Assembly: GCF_000744605.1 (NCBI RefSeq)
Contig: NZ_JQMG01000001.1
Span: 2,046,001-2,110,000 of the forward strand
Length of the DNA stretch: 64,000 nucleotides
Reading direction: 5' to 3'
From: Methylotenera sp. L2L1
Lineage (GTDB): Bacteria; Pseudomonadota; Gammaproteobacteria; Burkholderiales; Methylophilaceae
This document shows, piece by piece, positions 8,363 through 17,742 of the stretch. Numbering within the stretch: position 1 is the first letter of the stretch; the number at the start of each line of letters is the position of its first letter. The notes beneath the pieces are model-generated. The model was not told the DNA's origin and did no database searches. It saw only the letters and a program-made list of their open reading frames with translations. The position numbers and the translations under genes are program-made.

Positions 8363-8872
8363 ATGTCAACTGTGGATGTATCCCTTCTGCAAGAAGTTCA
8401 TACACTGTATCACTCCCACCATGGCTGGCTGGTTAATTGGTTAAAACGTCGCTTGGGTTGTATACACAATGCTAATGACTTGGCTCAGGACACGTTCCTA
8501 CGTGTGATTGATAAATCAACCACACTTGCCCATGTTAATGAGCCTAGAGCTTTTTTAAGCACGATTGCTCACGGCTTGATGGTAGACCATATCCGTAGAA
8601 AAGAGTTGGAGCAAGCTTATATACAGGCGATTGCACATTTACCGCAGCAATTAATCTCTTCACCTGAAGAACGATTAGTTTTTATAGAAGCTTTAATACA
8701 TATAGACAGAATGTTTGTTGGGTTGAAGCCTAATGTTCGTCGTGTGTTTTTGCTGTCGAGGCTAGAAGGGCTGACTTATCCGGAAATTGCTACTAAATTG
8801 GGCGTATCGCTTCGCACAGTAGAAAGTCATATGGCTGATGCATTACGCCATGTGCTTACAAAAAGTCATTAA
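8363..8872 (+). CDS. FecI-like ECF sigma factor for iron uptake
   Basis: 169 residues from the ATG at 8363. An in-frame upstream start would run translation through the Fur box, and the homologous region begins only after this ATG. Region 2 is HSHHGWLVNWLKRRLGCIHNANDLAQDTFLRV and region 4 is LKPNVRRVFLLSRLEGLTYPEIATKLGVSLRTVESHMADAL, typical of FecI sigma factors. These are activated through a FecR partner when the outer-membrane receptor binds a ferric siderophore. A fecR-type gene and a TonB receptor with a signalling domain follow on the same strand. Confidence 0.92.
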   Translation: MSTVDVSLLQEVHTLYHSHHGWLVNWLKRRLGCIHNANDLAQDTFLRVIDKSTTLAHVNEPRAFLSTIAHGLMVDHIRRKELEQAYIQAIAHLPQQLISSPEERLVFIEALIHIDRMFVGLKPNVRRVFLLSRLEGLTYPEIATKLGVSLRTVESHMADALRHVLTKSH

Positions 8873-8960
8873 CTTGCGACATACCGCCCAACCGATTAGA
8901 CTCTGTGTTTAGTTGAGCACTTGCAGCAATGGGCTGTGAGCTTTTCATACTCTTAATTAG

Positions 8961-10022
8961 ATGGCTTTTGCATTGAACTCTCCTAGTCCATTTCCCGATA
9001 ATAGCGCTACAAGTTCTGGCGGCGTAGATATTCCACCAGCGGTGTACGAGGCCTTAATTACTTGGTCAGTTAAACTAAGCTCAGGGGTGGCGAGCAATGA
9101 GGACATGCAGCAGTTTTTAAGCTGGCGGGCGCAAAACCCTTTGCATGAAGCTGCTTGGCAGAAATTAAATGCGGTAGAGCAGGGCTTTCATCAATTACCC
9201 GCAGCGTCTAAATCAATCGTCACAGAGACTTTGTCTATTGCAGATAAGCAAAGAAGCGCGCTTACTTCACGTCGCCGCACTTTAAAGATGCTGAGCTTGG
9301 CGGCTATTACAATCACGGCAACTACTTTACTTGCTAATCAATATGCGCCATGGCAGCAAGAGGCTCATTATGCAACGAATATCGGTAAACGAGAGGCGGT
9401 TGTATTGGCAGATGGAACGCGGATTGTGCTGAACACTAACTCTGAAATTGACGCGAAGTTTTCATTATTCAAGCGTGAAATCGTATTGCATCGTGGCGAA
9501 ATATATATAGAAACCAGTAAAGACACTGAGTCTTTGATCGGACGAAGGTCGTTTTGGGTCAAGACCGAGCACACAGCGTTAGAGGCAATCGGCACTAAAT
9601 TCTCGGTGAATCAGCAGGCATCTAACACCAAGTTGCATATGACTGAGGGAGTTGTTGCGATACATCCTAGCAACTATGCACCAGTTCGCGCCTATGCCAA
9701 TGAGTCTTATGCGATGCATGATGGCGTTTCTGCGCCGATAAAAATCAACCCTTCAGGCCAAGTTCTGAATATGGATCCGATGGCGTGGGTAGATGGTGTG
9801 TTGGTCGTTAAGCAAATGCGTTTAGATGCGTTCGTTGCGGAGCTGTCGCGTTATCAGGATATATCAATAATCTGCGAGGCAGATGTTGCCAACCTTACGG
9901 TTTCAGGTGTGTTTCAGTTGAGTCAAGAAGAGCCTGTGGCGCACGCGCTTAAAGCGATTAGTCGAACATTACCTGTCAGCATAAATAAGCAGAATAGGGC
10001 TATCGTCATCAGCAAGAAATAG
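8961..10022 (+). CDS. FecR-family transmembrane sigma regulator
   Basis: 353 residues. An N-terminal DUF4880-type cytoplasmic domain spans about residues 25-70 (VYEALITWSVKLSSG, MQQFLSWRAQNPLHEAAWQKL). One membrane helix lies near 107-125 (LSLAAITITATTLLANQ). The FecR periplasmic domain follows (VVLADGTRIVLNTNSEID, VVLHRGEIYIET, and TALEAIGTKFSVNQ). The C-terminus (AFVAELSRYQDISI, GVFQLSQEEPVAHALKAIS) is a secretin/TonB-N-like fold. It transmits receptor occupancy to the FecI-type sigma factor. It begins 88 nt after the sigma gene. Confidence 0.92.
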   Translation: MAFALNSPSPFPDNSATSSGGVDIPPAVYEALITWSVKLSSGVASNEDMQQFLSWRAQNPLHEAAWQKLNAVEQGFHQLPAASKSIVTETLSIADKQRSALTSRRRTLKMLSLAAITITATTLLANQYAPWQQEAHYATNIGKREAVVLADGTRIVLNTNSEIDAKFSLFKREIVLHRGEIYIETSKDTESLIGRRSFWVKTEHTALEAIGTKFSVNQQASNTKLHMTEGVVAIHPSNYAPVRAYANESYAMHDGVSAPIKINPSGQVLNMDPMAWVDGVLVVKQMRLDAFVAELSRYQDISIICEADVANLTVSGVFQLSQEEPVAHALKAISRTLPVSINKQNRAIVISKK

Positions 10023-10128
10023 CATTGCTGATAAAAATATTTAAAAATAAATCACAAAAAACTGCGGGTTTTTTCAACGTTGTTCGGCATACGTTTATTT
10101 ATCTCATTCTTTAAAAGGTATTTTAACC

Positions 10129-12633
10129 ATGCGCAACCACCACAACGACCATGTTGGCAATGGCGTAGATTGCGGAAATGTGATGTCACATTTCCCAATG
10201 AGCAAGCACCAGCAAGTCAGTACTCGCCAGTTTCTACCCCGTACGATTTCAGCAGCCATACAAGCGCTGCTTTTATCTGGCGCTATTGCTACGCTTAATT
10301 TGTCTTACTCAGTATCTGCTTATGCTGCAGATAGCCAAGTGCATGCATACAACTTGCCAGCCGGGTCGCTGGAAGACTCTTTAAATGCACTTGCAAAGCA
10401 ATCGGGCATTACGCTGACGTTTGACCCCGCATTGGTAAAAGGAAAAACTGTCCCAGCCATCAATAGCCAACTTTCGCGCCAACTGGTTTTGCAGCGACTT
10501 TTAGAAGGTACTGGTTTAGAACCTATTACTCAAGATGGAGCGATAGTTATAAAGCGCATAGCTATTGTGAATAAAGCGGATACTTTGCCAGAGGTAGCAG
10601 TAAGTGCAGCAGCTAGCCAGTTACCTGGGGATATATCAAAACCTTATGCTGGTGGACAAGTTGCACGCGGTGCTAAATTAGGGGTTTTAGGTGAGCGCGA
10701 CATGATGGATACACCTTTTGCAGTGACCAGCTATACCGCAAAAACCATTCAAAATCAGCAGGCGCAATCAGTGGCGGATTTAGTTGCTAATGATGCATCT
10801 ATTCGTAATGTAGACCCATCAAATTCTGGCTACTCTAACTTTTTCAATATTCGTGGTTTTTTACTTGGCAATGGTTCAATTGCACTTAACGGCTTGTATG
10901 GTATTGCGCCAAATAATCAGAGCACGGTGATTGGCATTGAGCGCGTTGAGGTGTTGAAAGGACCTGCTGCATTTTTGTATGGAATTTCACCCAGCGGCAC
11001 TGGCGGAGCAATTAATTTGGTCACCAAACGTGCTGATGATCAGCCTTTAACTCAACTGACAACCAGCTATATTTCTGATTCACAAATCGGGCAGCAAATG
11101 GATATTGGCAGACGGTTCGGTGAGAATAAAGAATTTGGCGTTCGTGCCAATGTACTTTATAGAGGTGGTGATACCGCTGTTGATGATCAGTCACAAAGAC
11201 TTCGCACTGGCACACTGGGGCTTGATTATCGAGGTGATCGTGTAAGGCTATCAATGGATTACGGCTATCAAGAAATAAATACCGACCGGGCCAATAGTAC
11301 AATTAGTGCGGCGACTGGTGTACCAGTTGCAGATATACCAAATGCCAATAAGAGTTATGCGTCCCCTTGGAATAAGGTGGAACTTCGCGACTCTTACGGT
11401 ATGTTACGTGGCGAATTTGATATTACACCTGATCTAAATATTTATGTCGCTGGAGGTAAGAGCCATACTGATTGGAAGCAAATATTAGATTTTGGCAGCT
11501 CAATGCAGACGAATGGAAATTTTTTGAACAGAAGTCAGCTTAACTATACTGGTATTGACCGCACTACAGCAGAGCTGGGGATACGCAGCCAATTCGAAAC
11601 TGGCCCTATTCATCATCAAGTAGTGCTAAATGCGACAACTTATGAAGCAGTGAGAACCAGCGTTGGCTCAATCCAGCTGGGATCCAGACAATCTAATATT
11701 TACAATCCAAGCTTTAATGCTCAACCTGTTATTCCTTCACTATCGCGCAAGAAAGCAAGTGACACAGACTTTTACGGGTATGCGATAGCTGACACATTAT
11801 CTATTTTAGATGATCGCATACAGTTAACTTTGGGTTTAAGACAACAAGAGATTAAAGCTGAAAACTACAACATAGTGACAGGTGCAACCACCTCAGAATA
11901 CAGAGAAAGTGCGCTTACGCCGTCCGTGAGCATTGTTGTGAAACCTGTCAGCAATGTATCACTTTATGGTAATTATATTGAGGCATTGCAACAGGGAACA
12001 ACGGTTGGAGCAACCTACAATAATTCTGGCCAAGTATTATCTCCTTATGTTTCTAAACAACATGAAGTAGGTGCTAAAGTTGATTGGGGAAAACTTGCTG
12101 CGACTTTAAGTGTTTTTCATATTACTCAAGCATCTGCTATTGCAAACACTGCGACGAATACATTTACGGTGGACGGCGAGCAGCGTAATCGTGGCATTGA
12201 ATTGAACGTGTTTGGTGAGCCATGGCAAGGTATACGCTTTTTAGGAGGTATCATGCTACTTGATGCAGACCTGACCAAAACAGCTAACGGTATTAATAAC
12301 GGCAACATGGCAACTGGTGCAGCACGTACCAACATTACTTTTGGTGGCGAGTGGGATACAGGGTTTTTGGATAATTTAACACTGAATGCTCGTGTTAACT
12401 ATACCAGTAAGCAATACGCAGATGCAGGCAACACTCAAAGTCTTGACAGCTGGACGACGCTAGATATTGGTGCACGTTATTTGACGATGGTAGCAAGTGG
12501 TCAAATGCTTACTCTGCGCGCCAATATCAGAAATCTATTTGAAGAAAATTATTGGACAACGTTCCCTGGCGCAGGAACATTAAATCGTAGTGATCCGCGT
12601 ACGTTACTATTATCAGCAACGATAGATTTTTAA
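10129..12633 (+). CDS. TonB-dependent siderophore receptor with N-terminal signalling domain
   Basis: 834 residues. The ATG at 10129 has an AAAAGG site 10 nt upstream; an alternative start is 10198. An unusually long N-terminus precedes a hydrophobic export signal (AIQALLLSGAIATLNLSYSVSAYA, cleaved near residue 65). The STN signalling domain follows (YNLPAGSLEDSLNALAKQSG ... VLQRLLEGTGLEP). Next come the plug domain (TPFAVTSYTAKTIQNQQAQ, FNIRGF, GIERVEVLKGPAAFLYG, GGAINLVTKR) and a beta-barrel ending in a terminal aromatic strand (LLLSATIDF). The layout is that of FoxA/FpvA/FhuE-type ferric siderophore receptors. The siderophore is not identifiable. Confidence 0.93.
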   Translation: MRNHHNDHVGNGVDCGNVMSHFPMSKHQQVSTRQFLPRTISAAIQALLLSGAIATLNLSYSVSAYAADSQVHAYNLPAGSLEDSLNALAKQSGITLTFDPALVKGKTVPAINSQLSRQLVLQRLLEGTGLEPITQDGAIVIKRIAIVNKADTLPEVAVSAAASQLPGDISKPYAGGQVARGAKLGVLGERDMMDTPFAVTSYTAKTIQNQQAQSVADLVANDASIRNVDPSNSGYSNFFNIRGFLLGNGSIALNGLYGIAPNNQSTVIGIERVEVLKGPAAFLYGISPSGTGGAINLVTKRADDQPLTQLTTSYISDSQIGQQMDIGRRFGENKEFGVRANVLYRGGDTAVDDQSQRLRTGTLGLDYRGDRVRLSMDYGYQEINTDRANSTISAATGVPVADIPNANKSYASPWNKVELRDSYGMLRGEFDITPDLNIYVAGGKSHTDWKQILDFGSSMQTNGNFLNRSQLNYTGIDRTTAELGIRSQFETGPIHHQVVLNATTYEAVRTSVGSIQLGSRQSNIYNPSFNAQPVIPSLSRKKASDTDFYGYAIADTLSILDDRIQLTLGLRQQEIKAENYNIVTGATTSEYRESALTPSVSIVVKPVSNVSLYGNYIEALQQGTTVGATYNNSGQVLSPYVSKQHEVGAKVDWGKLAATLSVFHITQASAIANTATNTFTVDGEQRNRGIELNVFGEPWQGIRFLGGIMLLDADLTKTANGINNGNMATGAARTNITFGGEWDTGFLDNLTLNARVNYTSKQYADAGNTQSLDSWTTLDIGARYLTMVASGQMLTLRANIRNLFEENYWTTFPGAGTLNRSDPRTLLLSATIDF

Positions 12634-12651
12634 AGGCCCACATTAAAAATC

Positions 12652-13974
12652 ATGCGTTCTATTTTCACATTACTCCATCGCTATGTTGGTCTACTAATCG
12701 CTCTGTTTTTAGTGCTAAGTGGGCTCACTGGCGCGGTAATCTCATGGGATCATGAGTTAGATGACTTGCTGAATCCGCATTTAATGGAGGCCAGCAGCAC
12801 TAGTGTTGCTATTTCACCCATTGAGGTTGCCAAGCTGATTGAAGCGCGCTACCCAGAAGTGCGCGTTACCTATCTGCCAATTGGGATTGAGCCAGGCGAG
12901 TCACTCAGGTTTGGTGTTAGCCCAAAACGTAATCCGGCCACCGATCAGTTGTTCGAGCCTGGATTCAATCAGATATTTATCGACCCTGCTACTGGTGATG
13001 AGTTGGGCAAACGCCAATGGGGGCTTGTGTGGCCAATTACTAAAGAAACCTTTGTTTCCTTTTTGTACAAGCTACATTACACACTGCATTTGCCGGAAAT
13101 GTCGGGAACAGACCGTTGGGGAATCTGGTTGCTAGGCATTATTGCAATTCTTTGGACGCTGGACAGCTTTGTCGGTTTTTACTTAACTTTACCAGCAAAG
13201 CGACGTGTCACCGCAAGTTATGCTCTGGAAACTCAGCTAGGTGAAGTTAACGATGTGTTATCAACCGCAGACTTTCCCATGCCTGCAAGTAAATCGTGGT
13301 GGCAACGCTGGCAGCCAGCATGGAAAGTACGCTGGGCTAGTGGTGCAAATAAGCTTAACTTCGATTTGCACCGTGCGTTTGGCCTCTGGACATGGGGTCT
13401 ATTGATTATTATCGCCTTTACGGCATTCTCATTAAATCTATACCGTGAAGTGTTTTATCCAGCCATGTCTAACATTTCAAAAGTGACGCCGTCGCCATTT
13501 GATTTACGTACGCGTGCCCCTAAACATCAGCCTATTGCGCCAGCCAGCCAATTTGGTGAAGTAATCACTAAAGCACAGGCTGAAGCTAAAAATCGTGGTT
13601 GGGCTGAGCCCGTAGGCAGTGTTTTGTATAACCAAAGCTTTGGTATCTACGGTGTGCAGTTTTATAAGCCAGAAGATGGGCATGGCGCGGGTGGTGTAGG
13701 GCATAAGCGCTTATATTACGATGCACAAGATAGCCGTTACCTCGGCGACCGCCAACCATGGAAAGGCACGATGGCAGACATTTTCTTGCAAGCACAGTTC
13801 CCATTACACTCAGGCCGAATTCTAGGGCTTCCTGGGCGAATATTGATTTCAGTCATGGGCATGGTGGTGGCAATGCTCAGTTTGACTGGTATCGTTATTT
13901 GGATGCGTAAACGCACATCACGGCAACGATATTCAGGCAAAAAGTTACGCGCACTTGTAACCATGCAATATTAA
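12652..13974 (+). CDS. PepSY-associated inner-membrane protein of the iron-uptake locus
   Basis: 440 residues with four main membrane helices: about residues 10-30 (LLIALFLVLSGLTGAVISW), 155-180 (GIWLLGIIAILWTLDSFVGFYL), 245-265 (WGLLIIIAFTAFSLNLY) and 400-425 (GRILISVMGMVVAMLSLTGIVIW). A PepSY domain follows the first helix (EVAKLIEARYPEVRVTYLP). Such proteins commonly sit beside TonB siderophore receptors, and some reduce ferric siderophores at the inner membrane; that role is inferred here. It starts 18 nt after the receptor gene with an AAAGG site. Confidence 0.9.
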   Translation: MRSIFTLLHRYVGLLIALFLVLSGLTGAVISWDHELDDLLNPHLMEASSTSVAISPIEVAKLIEARYPEVRVTYLPIGIEPGESLRFGVSPKRNPATDQLFEPGFNQIFIDPATGDELGKRQWGLVWPITKETFVSFLYKLHYTLHLPEMSGTDRWGIWLLGIIAILWTLDSFVGFYLTLPAKRRVTASYALETQLGEVNDVLSTADFPMPASKSWWQRWQPAWKVRWASGANKLNFDLHRAFGLWTWGLLIIIAFTAFSLNLYREVFYPAMSNISKVTPSPFDLRTRAPKHQPIAPASQFGEVITKAQAEAKNRGWAEPVGSVLYNQSFGIYGVQFYKPEDGHGAGGVGHKRLYYDAQDSRYLGDRQPWKGTMADIFLQAQFPLHSGRILGLPGRILISVMGMVVAMLSLTGIVIWMRKRTSRQRYSGKKLRALVTMQY

Positions 13975-13984
13975 AACTAACAAT

Positions 13985-14006
13985 CCCGCTTCGTTGCGGG
14001 TTTTTT
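13985..14006 (+). terminator. Rho-independent terminator after the iron-uptake operon
   Basis: Stem CCCGC / GCGGG with a 6-nt loop (TTCGTT), followed by six T residues, 11 nt after the stop codon of the PepSY gene. Confidence 0.85.
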
Positions 14007-14135
14007 ATCATTTAAGATTAAACTGAATGAGTTGTAGTGTAATAGGAGTGGCTGTGTAAATTACTTTGAAAATTTAGCACGCTAGTGTTTCTTAAAGTAC
14101 ACGATAGCCCTAACAGCCGCTATAATAAATATTCT

Positions 14136-14211
14136 GGGAGATTAGCTCAGCTGGTAGAGCAGCGGACTCTTAATCCGTTTGTCGCGAGTTCGAGCCTCGC
14201 ATCTCCTACCA
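14136..14211 (+). tRNA. tRNA-Lys (anticodon CUU)
   Basis: A 76-nt cloverleaf. The acceptor stem GGGAGAU pairs with AUCUCCU (one G-U), the D-arm is GCUC...GAGC, and the anticodon stem GCGGA pairs with UCCGU around the loop CUCUUAA, which gives anticodon CUU. The T-loop is UUCGAGC, the discriminator is A and the CCA is encoded. TATAAT about 15 nt upstream is a plausible -10 element. No duplicated 3' end suggesting integration is seen downstream. Confidence 0.96.
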
Positions 14212-14434
14212 ATTAAATCAAAGGCTTGTATTTTATGCAGGCCTGTTGACTATCACCACATGACTTTATATATAAGTTGAATCTAAAAATTTCCAGCTCA
14301 GGCATTCAGTTTTATATTCAAAAAACGCTACTGATTTGTACTGGTATCACTACGTTTTCAATTGTAATTAACTTATAATTTGCCGTGAAGTTAGTTTGTT
14401 AAGCCCTAATGTTTTATTTTTATTAAAGGAATGT

Positions 14435-15265
14435 ATGAAACGTTTTTTGATGTTATTGATGGTTGCTTTGACTTGCATGAGCTTGTTATCACCCGTTGCC
14501 GAAGCTAAACGCTTTGGTGGAGGAGGCAGCTTTGGTAAAAATAGGCCAGTACCAACAAAACAAACCCAGAAAGCACCTGAAGCTGCGCCTAAACAAACAT
14601 CTTCTGGCGCAAGTAAGTGGCTTGGCCCATTAGCTGGCTTAGCGATTGGTGCGGGCCTTGCCAGCATGTTTGCAGGCGGTGGTTTAGGTGCATTTGGTAA
14701 TGCTATCGGTACTATTTTAATGGCACTTGCGGCAGCAGCAGCGATTATGTTCTTAATAGGAAAGTTCAGAAAATCACAACAACCTAATATGCAATACGCA
14801 GGCGTTGGTGCACCATATAACGCGCCACAAGCAATGCGTGAAGCAGCATTTGCTAGCGGCGCCTCTGTAAAAAGCAGCGGCAATATTCCCCATGACTTCC
14901 CTGTGGAGAGCTTTTTGAGAAATGCCAAAATGTCTTTTATTCGCTTGCAAGCAGCTAATGATAGAAAAGACATTAATGATGTTCGTGAATACACAACACC
15001 AGAAATATTTGCAGAGATCTCCATGCAAATGCAAGAGCGGGGTAATGCTCAGCAAGCGACTGAAGTAGTTTCTATCAATGCTGAATTATTAGAGGCGGTG
15101 AATGAAGGCGAGCACTTGGTTGCCAGCGTACGGTTTACTGGGCAATTACGTGAAAACAATGAAATGCTAGAAAATATAGATGAAGTTTGGCATATTCAAC
15201 GAAACGCAAATGACGTTAATTCAGCATGGTTATTGGCTGGTGTGCAACAGGGTAGTGTTCAGTAA
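14435..15265 (+). CDS. Tim44-like domain membrane protein
   Basis: 276 residues from the ATG at 14435, which has AAAGGA at the right distance; an upstream TTG start would displace the signal peptide (MKRFLMLLMVALTCMSLLSPVAEA). Then comes a Gly-rich FGGGGSFGK stretch, a Pro/Lys linker and two hydrophobic stretches (LAGLAIGAGLASMFAG and GTILMALAAAAAIMFLIG). The C-terminal 140 residues are the Tim44-like domain (FLRNAKMSFIRLQAANDRKDINDVREYTTPEIFAEI ... VASVRFTGQLRE). Family members are membrane-bound proteins of unclear bacterial function. It is monocistronic and ends at a strong terminator. Confidence 0.88.
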   Translation: MKRFLMLLMVALTCMSLLSPVAEAKRFGGGGSFGKNRPVPTKQTQKAPEAAPKQTSSGASKWLGPLAGLAIGAGLASMFAGGGLGAFGNAIGTILMALAAAAAIMFLIGKFRKSQQPNMQYAGVGAPYNAPQAMREAAFASGASVKSSGNIPHDFPVESFLRNAKMSFIRLQAANDRKDINDVREYTTPEIFAEISMQMQERGNAQQATEVVSINAELLEAVNEGEHLVASVRFTGQLRENNEMLENIDEVWHIQRNANDVNSAWLLAGVQQGSVQ

Positions 15266-15335
15266 GCTTGCGAATACTTAATCAAGTGGCAACGGTCAGG
15301 GTAAGATTGATACTACCTGCTTGAAGGGTTGCATG

Positions 15336-15367
15336 AAAAAGGACTTAGATATTCTAAGTCCTTTTTT
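15336..15367 (+). terminator. strong Rho-independent terminator
   Basis: A perfect 14-bp stem, AAAAAGGACTTAGA pairing with TCTAAGTCCTTTTT around a 3-nt loop, ends in a T-run. It lies 70 nt after the Tim44-like gene. The A/T flanks make it potentially bidirectional. Confidence 0.9.
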
Positions 15368-15401
15368 ATTTTAAGTCCCTTTTGATTTAAGGTACAGTTT
15401 A

Positions 15402-15473
15402 CACATATGTCATGTTGCAAAGCATCTAATGTATGCATTACCAATAATAAAGCGCTTTAACATGACATTTGTG
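15402..15473. promoter_or_regulatory. long inverted repeat upstream of the KdpD-like kinase
   Basis: CACATATGTCATGTT at 15402-15416 is mirrored at 15459-15473 by AACATGACATTTGTG, 14 of 15 positions complementary, with 42 nt between. The arms lie 65-136 bp before the kinase start. They could be paired binding sites for a dimeric regulator, such as the response regulator of this operon, or an RNA hairpin. Which one is not known. Confidence 0.4.
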
Positions 15474-15537
15474 TGGTTTTAGTATTTAATCCAAGCGTTG
15501 TTTCAGCCATGTATCATGTGATGTTAGGGATGGGGAT

Positions 15538-17025
15538 TTGAAAACACAAATCATTCAAGCGATTTTCGTGGTGATTATGCTAGCGCTCACCACTGCGTTA
15601 AGTCAAAAATTTTCGAGCATATTAGGGTTGACTGGCGTAGCAATGTCTTATTTGCTACTTGTGGTTGCCGTGGCTTATTTCCAATCATTCCTTAGTGCTT
15701 GTCTTACTGGGTTGATGGCATTTCTCCTGATTAATTATTTCTTCATCTCTCCGCGATTTACTTTTCAAGTTGCTAGTATTGAGTCCATTGCTAGTTTGGT
15801 TAGCTTTTTATTGGTGTCCCTTGTGGTTACCTCATTAGTGAAAAAACTTAGGTTTCAAACTAGCGAGTCTATGGCGGCATATAAGCGTGCAGATTTTGCA
15901 AAGCGATTAGCAGAACATTTATCGATTGCAGATGATATCAATACTCTTTTTCAAGAGAGTTGCCATCTTTTAAGTATTGAGTTTGAAACAAAAATTTTCA
16001 TTGGCAGTATTGACGGTCAAAATGAGATTGTTATTAGTCCAGATTTAAGCGAGATTAATTTGCCCGCACCTAATGCAATGAGGTGGGTTGCTGACAATGG
16101 AAAACCAATCGGTCCTTTTACTGGTAATTGGGAAGCATCTGAATATTGGGTGATTCCATTTAATAGATTGCCCAGTAAAGATCCCGTTTTAATTGTAAGT
16201 AATGTTGGTGCAGAGCCTAGTCTAGACACATTGAACGCGATTAAGTACTCGGTTGGCCAGATTACGATGGCTTATCAACGGCTTAACAACTTAGAGCGTG
16301 CAAAAAAGGCAGAGCTTATTGCACATGAAGAAGCGATTCAGAATGCCTTACTTGCGTCAATAGCCCATGATATGAGGACGCCGTTAACCTCTATTTTAGG
16401 CGCCGCCACAGCTTTAGGCCAAAAGACGGTAAAGTTAAGTGAACGTCAGAGTGAACGTTTAACGGCATTGATTGCGTCTCAAGCCCAGCATTTGGCAATA
16501 ACTACTGAAAATATACTTTCCTTAATGCGCCTTGAATCATGTACCTCAAACAGCATTCCAATGGCGCTAGAATCTCCAGAAGAAATCATAGGGATAGTGT
16601 TGAAGTTATATAAAGATCGTGGTGATGGTTTAAATTTTAATGTGACTATCAACGAACAAGAGTTATTGATATATGCAAACGCTAATCTGTTGATTCAGGC
16701 ATTAATTAATCTTATCGATAATGCGAAGCTATCTAATCTGGCTTCAAATGCTCAAGAAGCCATTCAAATTGAGGTTGGTAAAAAAGATCATCGTATTTAC
16801 ATCAGTATTTTGGATAGTGGGGAAGGCTTTAATGATGATTTTAATATCACAAAAATTAAAAAATTCTCATCAACTCGCAGTAAAGGATTTGGGTTGGGCT
16901 TACCTATTGTTCAGGCGATTGCTAATGCACATCATGCCGATTTAATGATTAGTAACCGTGAGCATCATGGTGCATGTGTCACATTAAGCTTTGCAACACC
17001 AGAAATCGATAAAATTTATGCTTGA
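15538..17025 (+). CDS. KdpD-like sensor histidine kinase lacking the KdpD N-terminal domain
   Basis: 495 residues from a TTG start; no ATG or GTG lies in frame upstream, and AGGGA stands 7 nt before it. Four membrane helices in the first 105 residues form a DUF4118 domain as in KdpD. A GAF-like region follows (about 115-245). The HisKA domain has SIAHDMRTPLTS with the phosphorylated His at 277, and the ATPase domain has LINLIDNAK, DSGEGF and GFGLGLPIVQ. E. coli KdpD has an additional 390-residue cytosolic domain (KdpD plus Usp) that is absent here. The response-regulator gene overlaps by 8 nt and the potassium transporter kup follows. Confidence 0.9.
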   Translation: MKTQIIQAIFVVIMLALTTALSQKFSSILGLTGVAMSYLLLVVAVAYFQSFLSACLTGLMAFLLINYFFISPRFTFQVASIESIASLVSFLLVSLVVTSLVKKLRFQTSESMAAYKRADFAKRLAEHLSIADDINTLFQESCHLLSIEFETKIFIGSIDGQNEIVISPDLSEINLPAPNAMRWVADNGKPIGPFTGNWEASEYWVIPFNRLPSKDPVLIVSNVGAEPSLDTLNAIKYSVGQITMAYQRLNNLERAKKAELIAHEEAIQNALLASIAHDMRTPLTSILGAATALGQKTVKLSERQSERLTALIASQAQHLAITTENILSLMRLESCTSNSIPMALESPEEIIGIVLKLYKDRGDGLNFNVTINEQELLIYANANLLIQALINLIDNAKLSNLASNAQEAIQIEVGKKDHRIYISILDSGEGFNDDFNITKIKKFSSTRSKGFGLGLPIVQAIANAHHADLMISNREHHGACVTLSFATPEIDKIYA

Positions 17026-17707
17026 TAAAGAATTAATATTGATTGTAGAGGATGATTTACAAATCAGTGAGTTTTTGCAATTTAGTTTGGACGCTCACGG
17101 CTTTAAAACCACTAATACAGCACTCCTGACAGATGCAATTAATGCATTTCAACATCAAAAGCCCAAGCTGATTTTATTGGATCTAAACCTCCCTGATGGC
17201 GATGGTTTGAGTTTTATTCAACATGTAAGATTAAACTCAGACATACCAATAATAGTATTGTCTGCACGCCAATCTGAAGAGGAAAAAGTCGATTGTTTTA
17301 ATGCAGGTGCCGATGACTACCTTGCAAAACCTTTTGGTGTCAATGAGCTTGTCGCTCGAATCAGGACGTCTTTAAAGCGTGTCTCGATGATGTATTTACG
17401 CGATGATGTTTTTAAAGTTGATAGTTTGGAAATAGATACATTTAACTCTACAGTTTCCCTGAATTCACAACAGTTACATCTCACCCCAATTGAGTTTAAG
17501 CTGTTATTTATACTGGCTAAAAGGCCAGGTAAGGCATTTACACATCGTCAGTTATTAACTGAGGTTTGGGGGGCCGAGTACGTGAATGACGTTCATTATT
17601 TACGTATACACATGGGTAGGCTTCGTGCGCGCTTAGAAGCGAATCCAGCCACACCACGGTATATTCTTACAGAGGCGGGTATTGGTTATAGACTAGCTGC
17701 TTCTTAA
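17018..17707 (+). CDS. KdpE-like OmpR-family response regulator
   Basis: 229 residues. The ATG at 17018 overlaps the kinase stop by 8 nt, and the receiver domain begins immediately (ELILIVEDD). The phosphoacceptor is Asp55 (LILLDLNLPDG), with the conserved Thr/Ser (IIVLSARQ) and Lys (YLAKPF). The C-terminal winged helix (LHLTPIEFKLLFILAKRPGK ... HYLRIHMGRLRARLE ... TEAGIGYRL) is KdpE-like. The genome context suggests it controls the adjacent kup gene instead of a kdpFABC operon. That is inference; no kdpFABC is in this window. Confidence 0.9.
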   Translation: MLDKELILIVEDDLQISEFLQFSLDAHGFKTTNTALLTDAINAFQHQKPKLILLDLNLPDGDGLSFIQHVRLNSDIPIIVLSARQSEEEKVDCFNAGADDYLAKPFGVNELVARIRTSLKRVSMMYLRDDVFKVDSLEIDTFNSTVSLNSQQLHLTPIEFKLLFILAKRPGKAFTHRQLLTEVWGAEYVNDVHYLRIHMGRLRARLEANPATPRYILTEAGIGYRLAAS

Positions 17708-17742
17708 ATACTGGTTGTTTGTTTATGTGATTGATATGTGCT

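Noticed and set aside
15538-17707. A complete KdpD/KdpE pair
   Set aside because: The kinase lacks the N-terminal KdpD/Usp domain, so I avoid the symbols kdpD and kdpE, although both proteins are clearly related.
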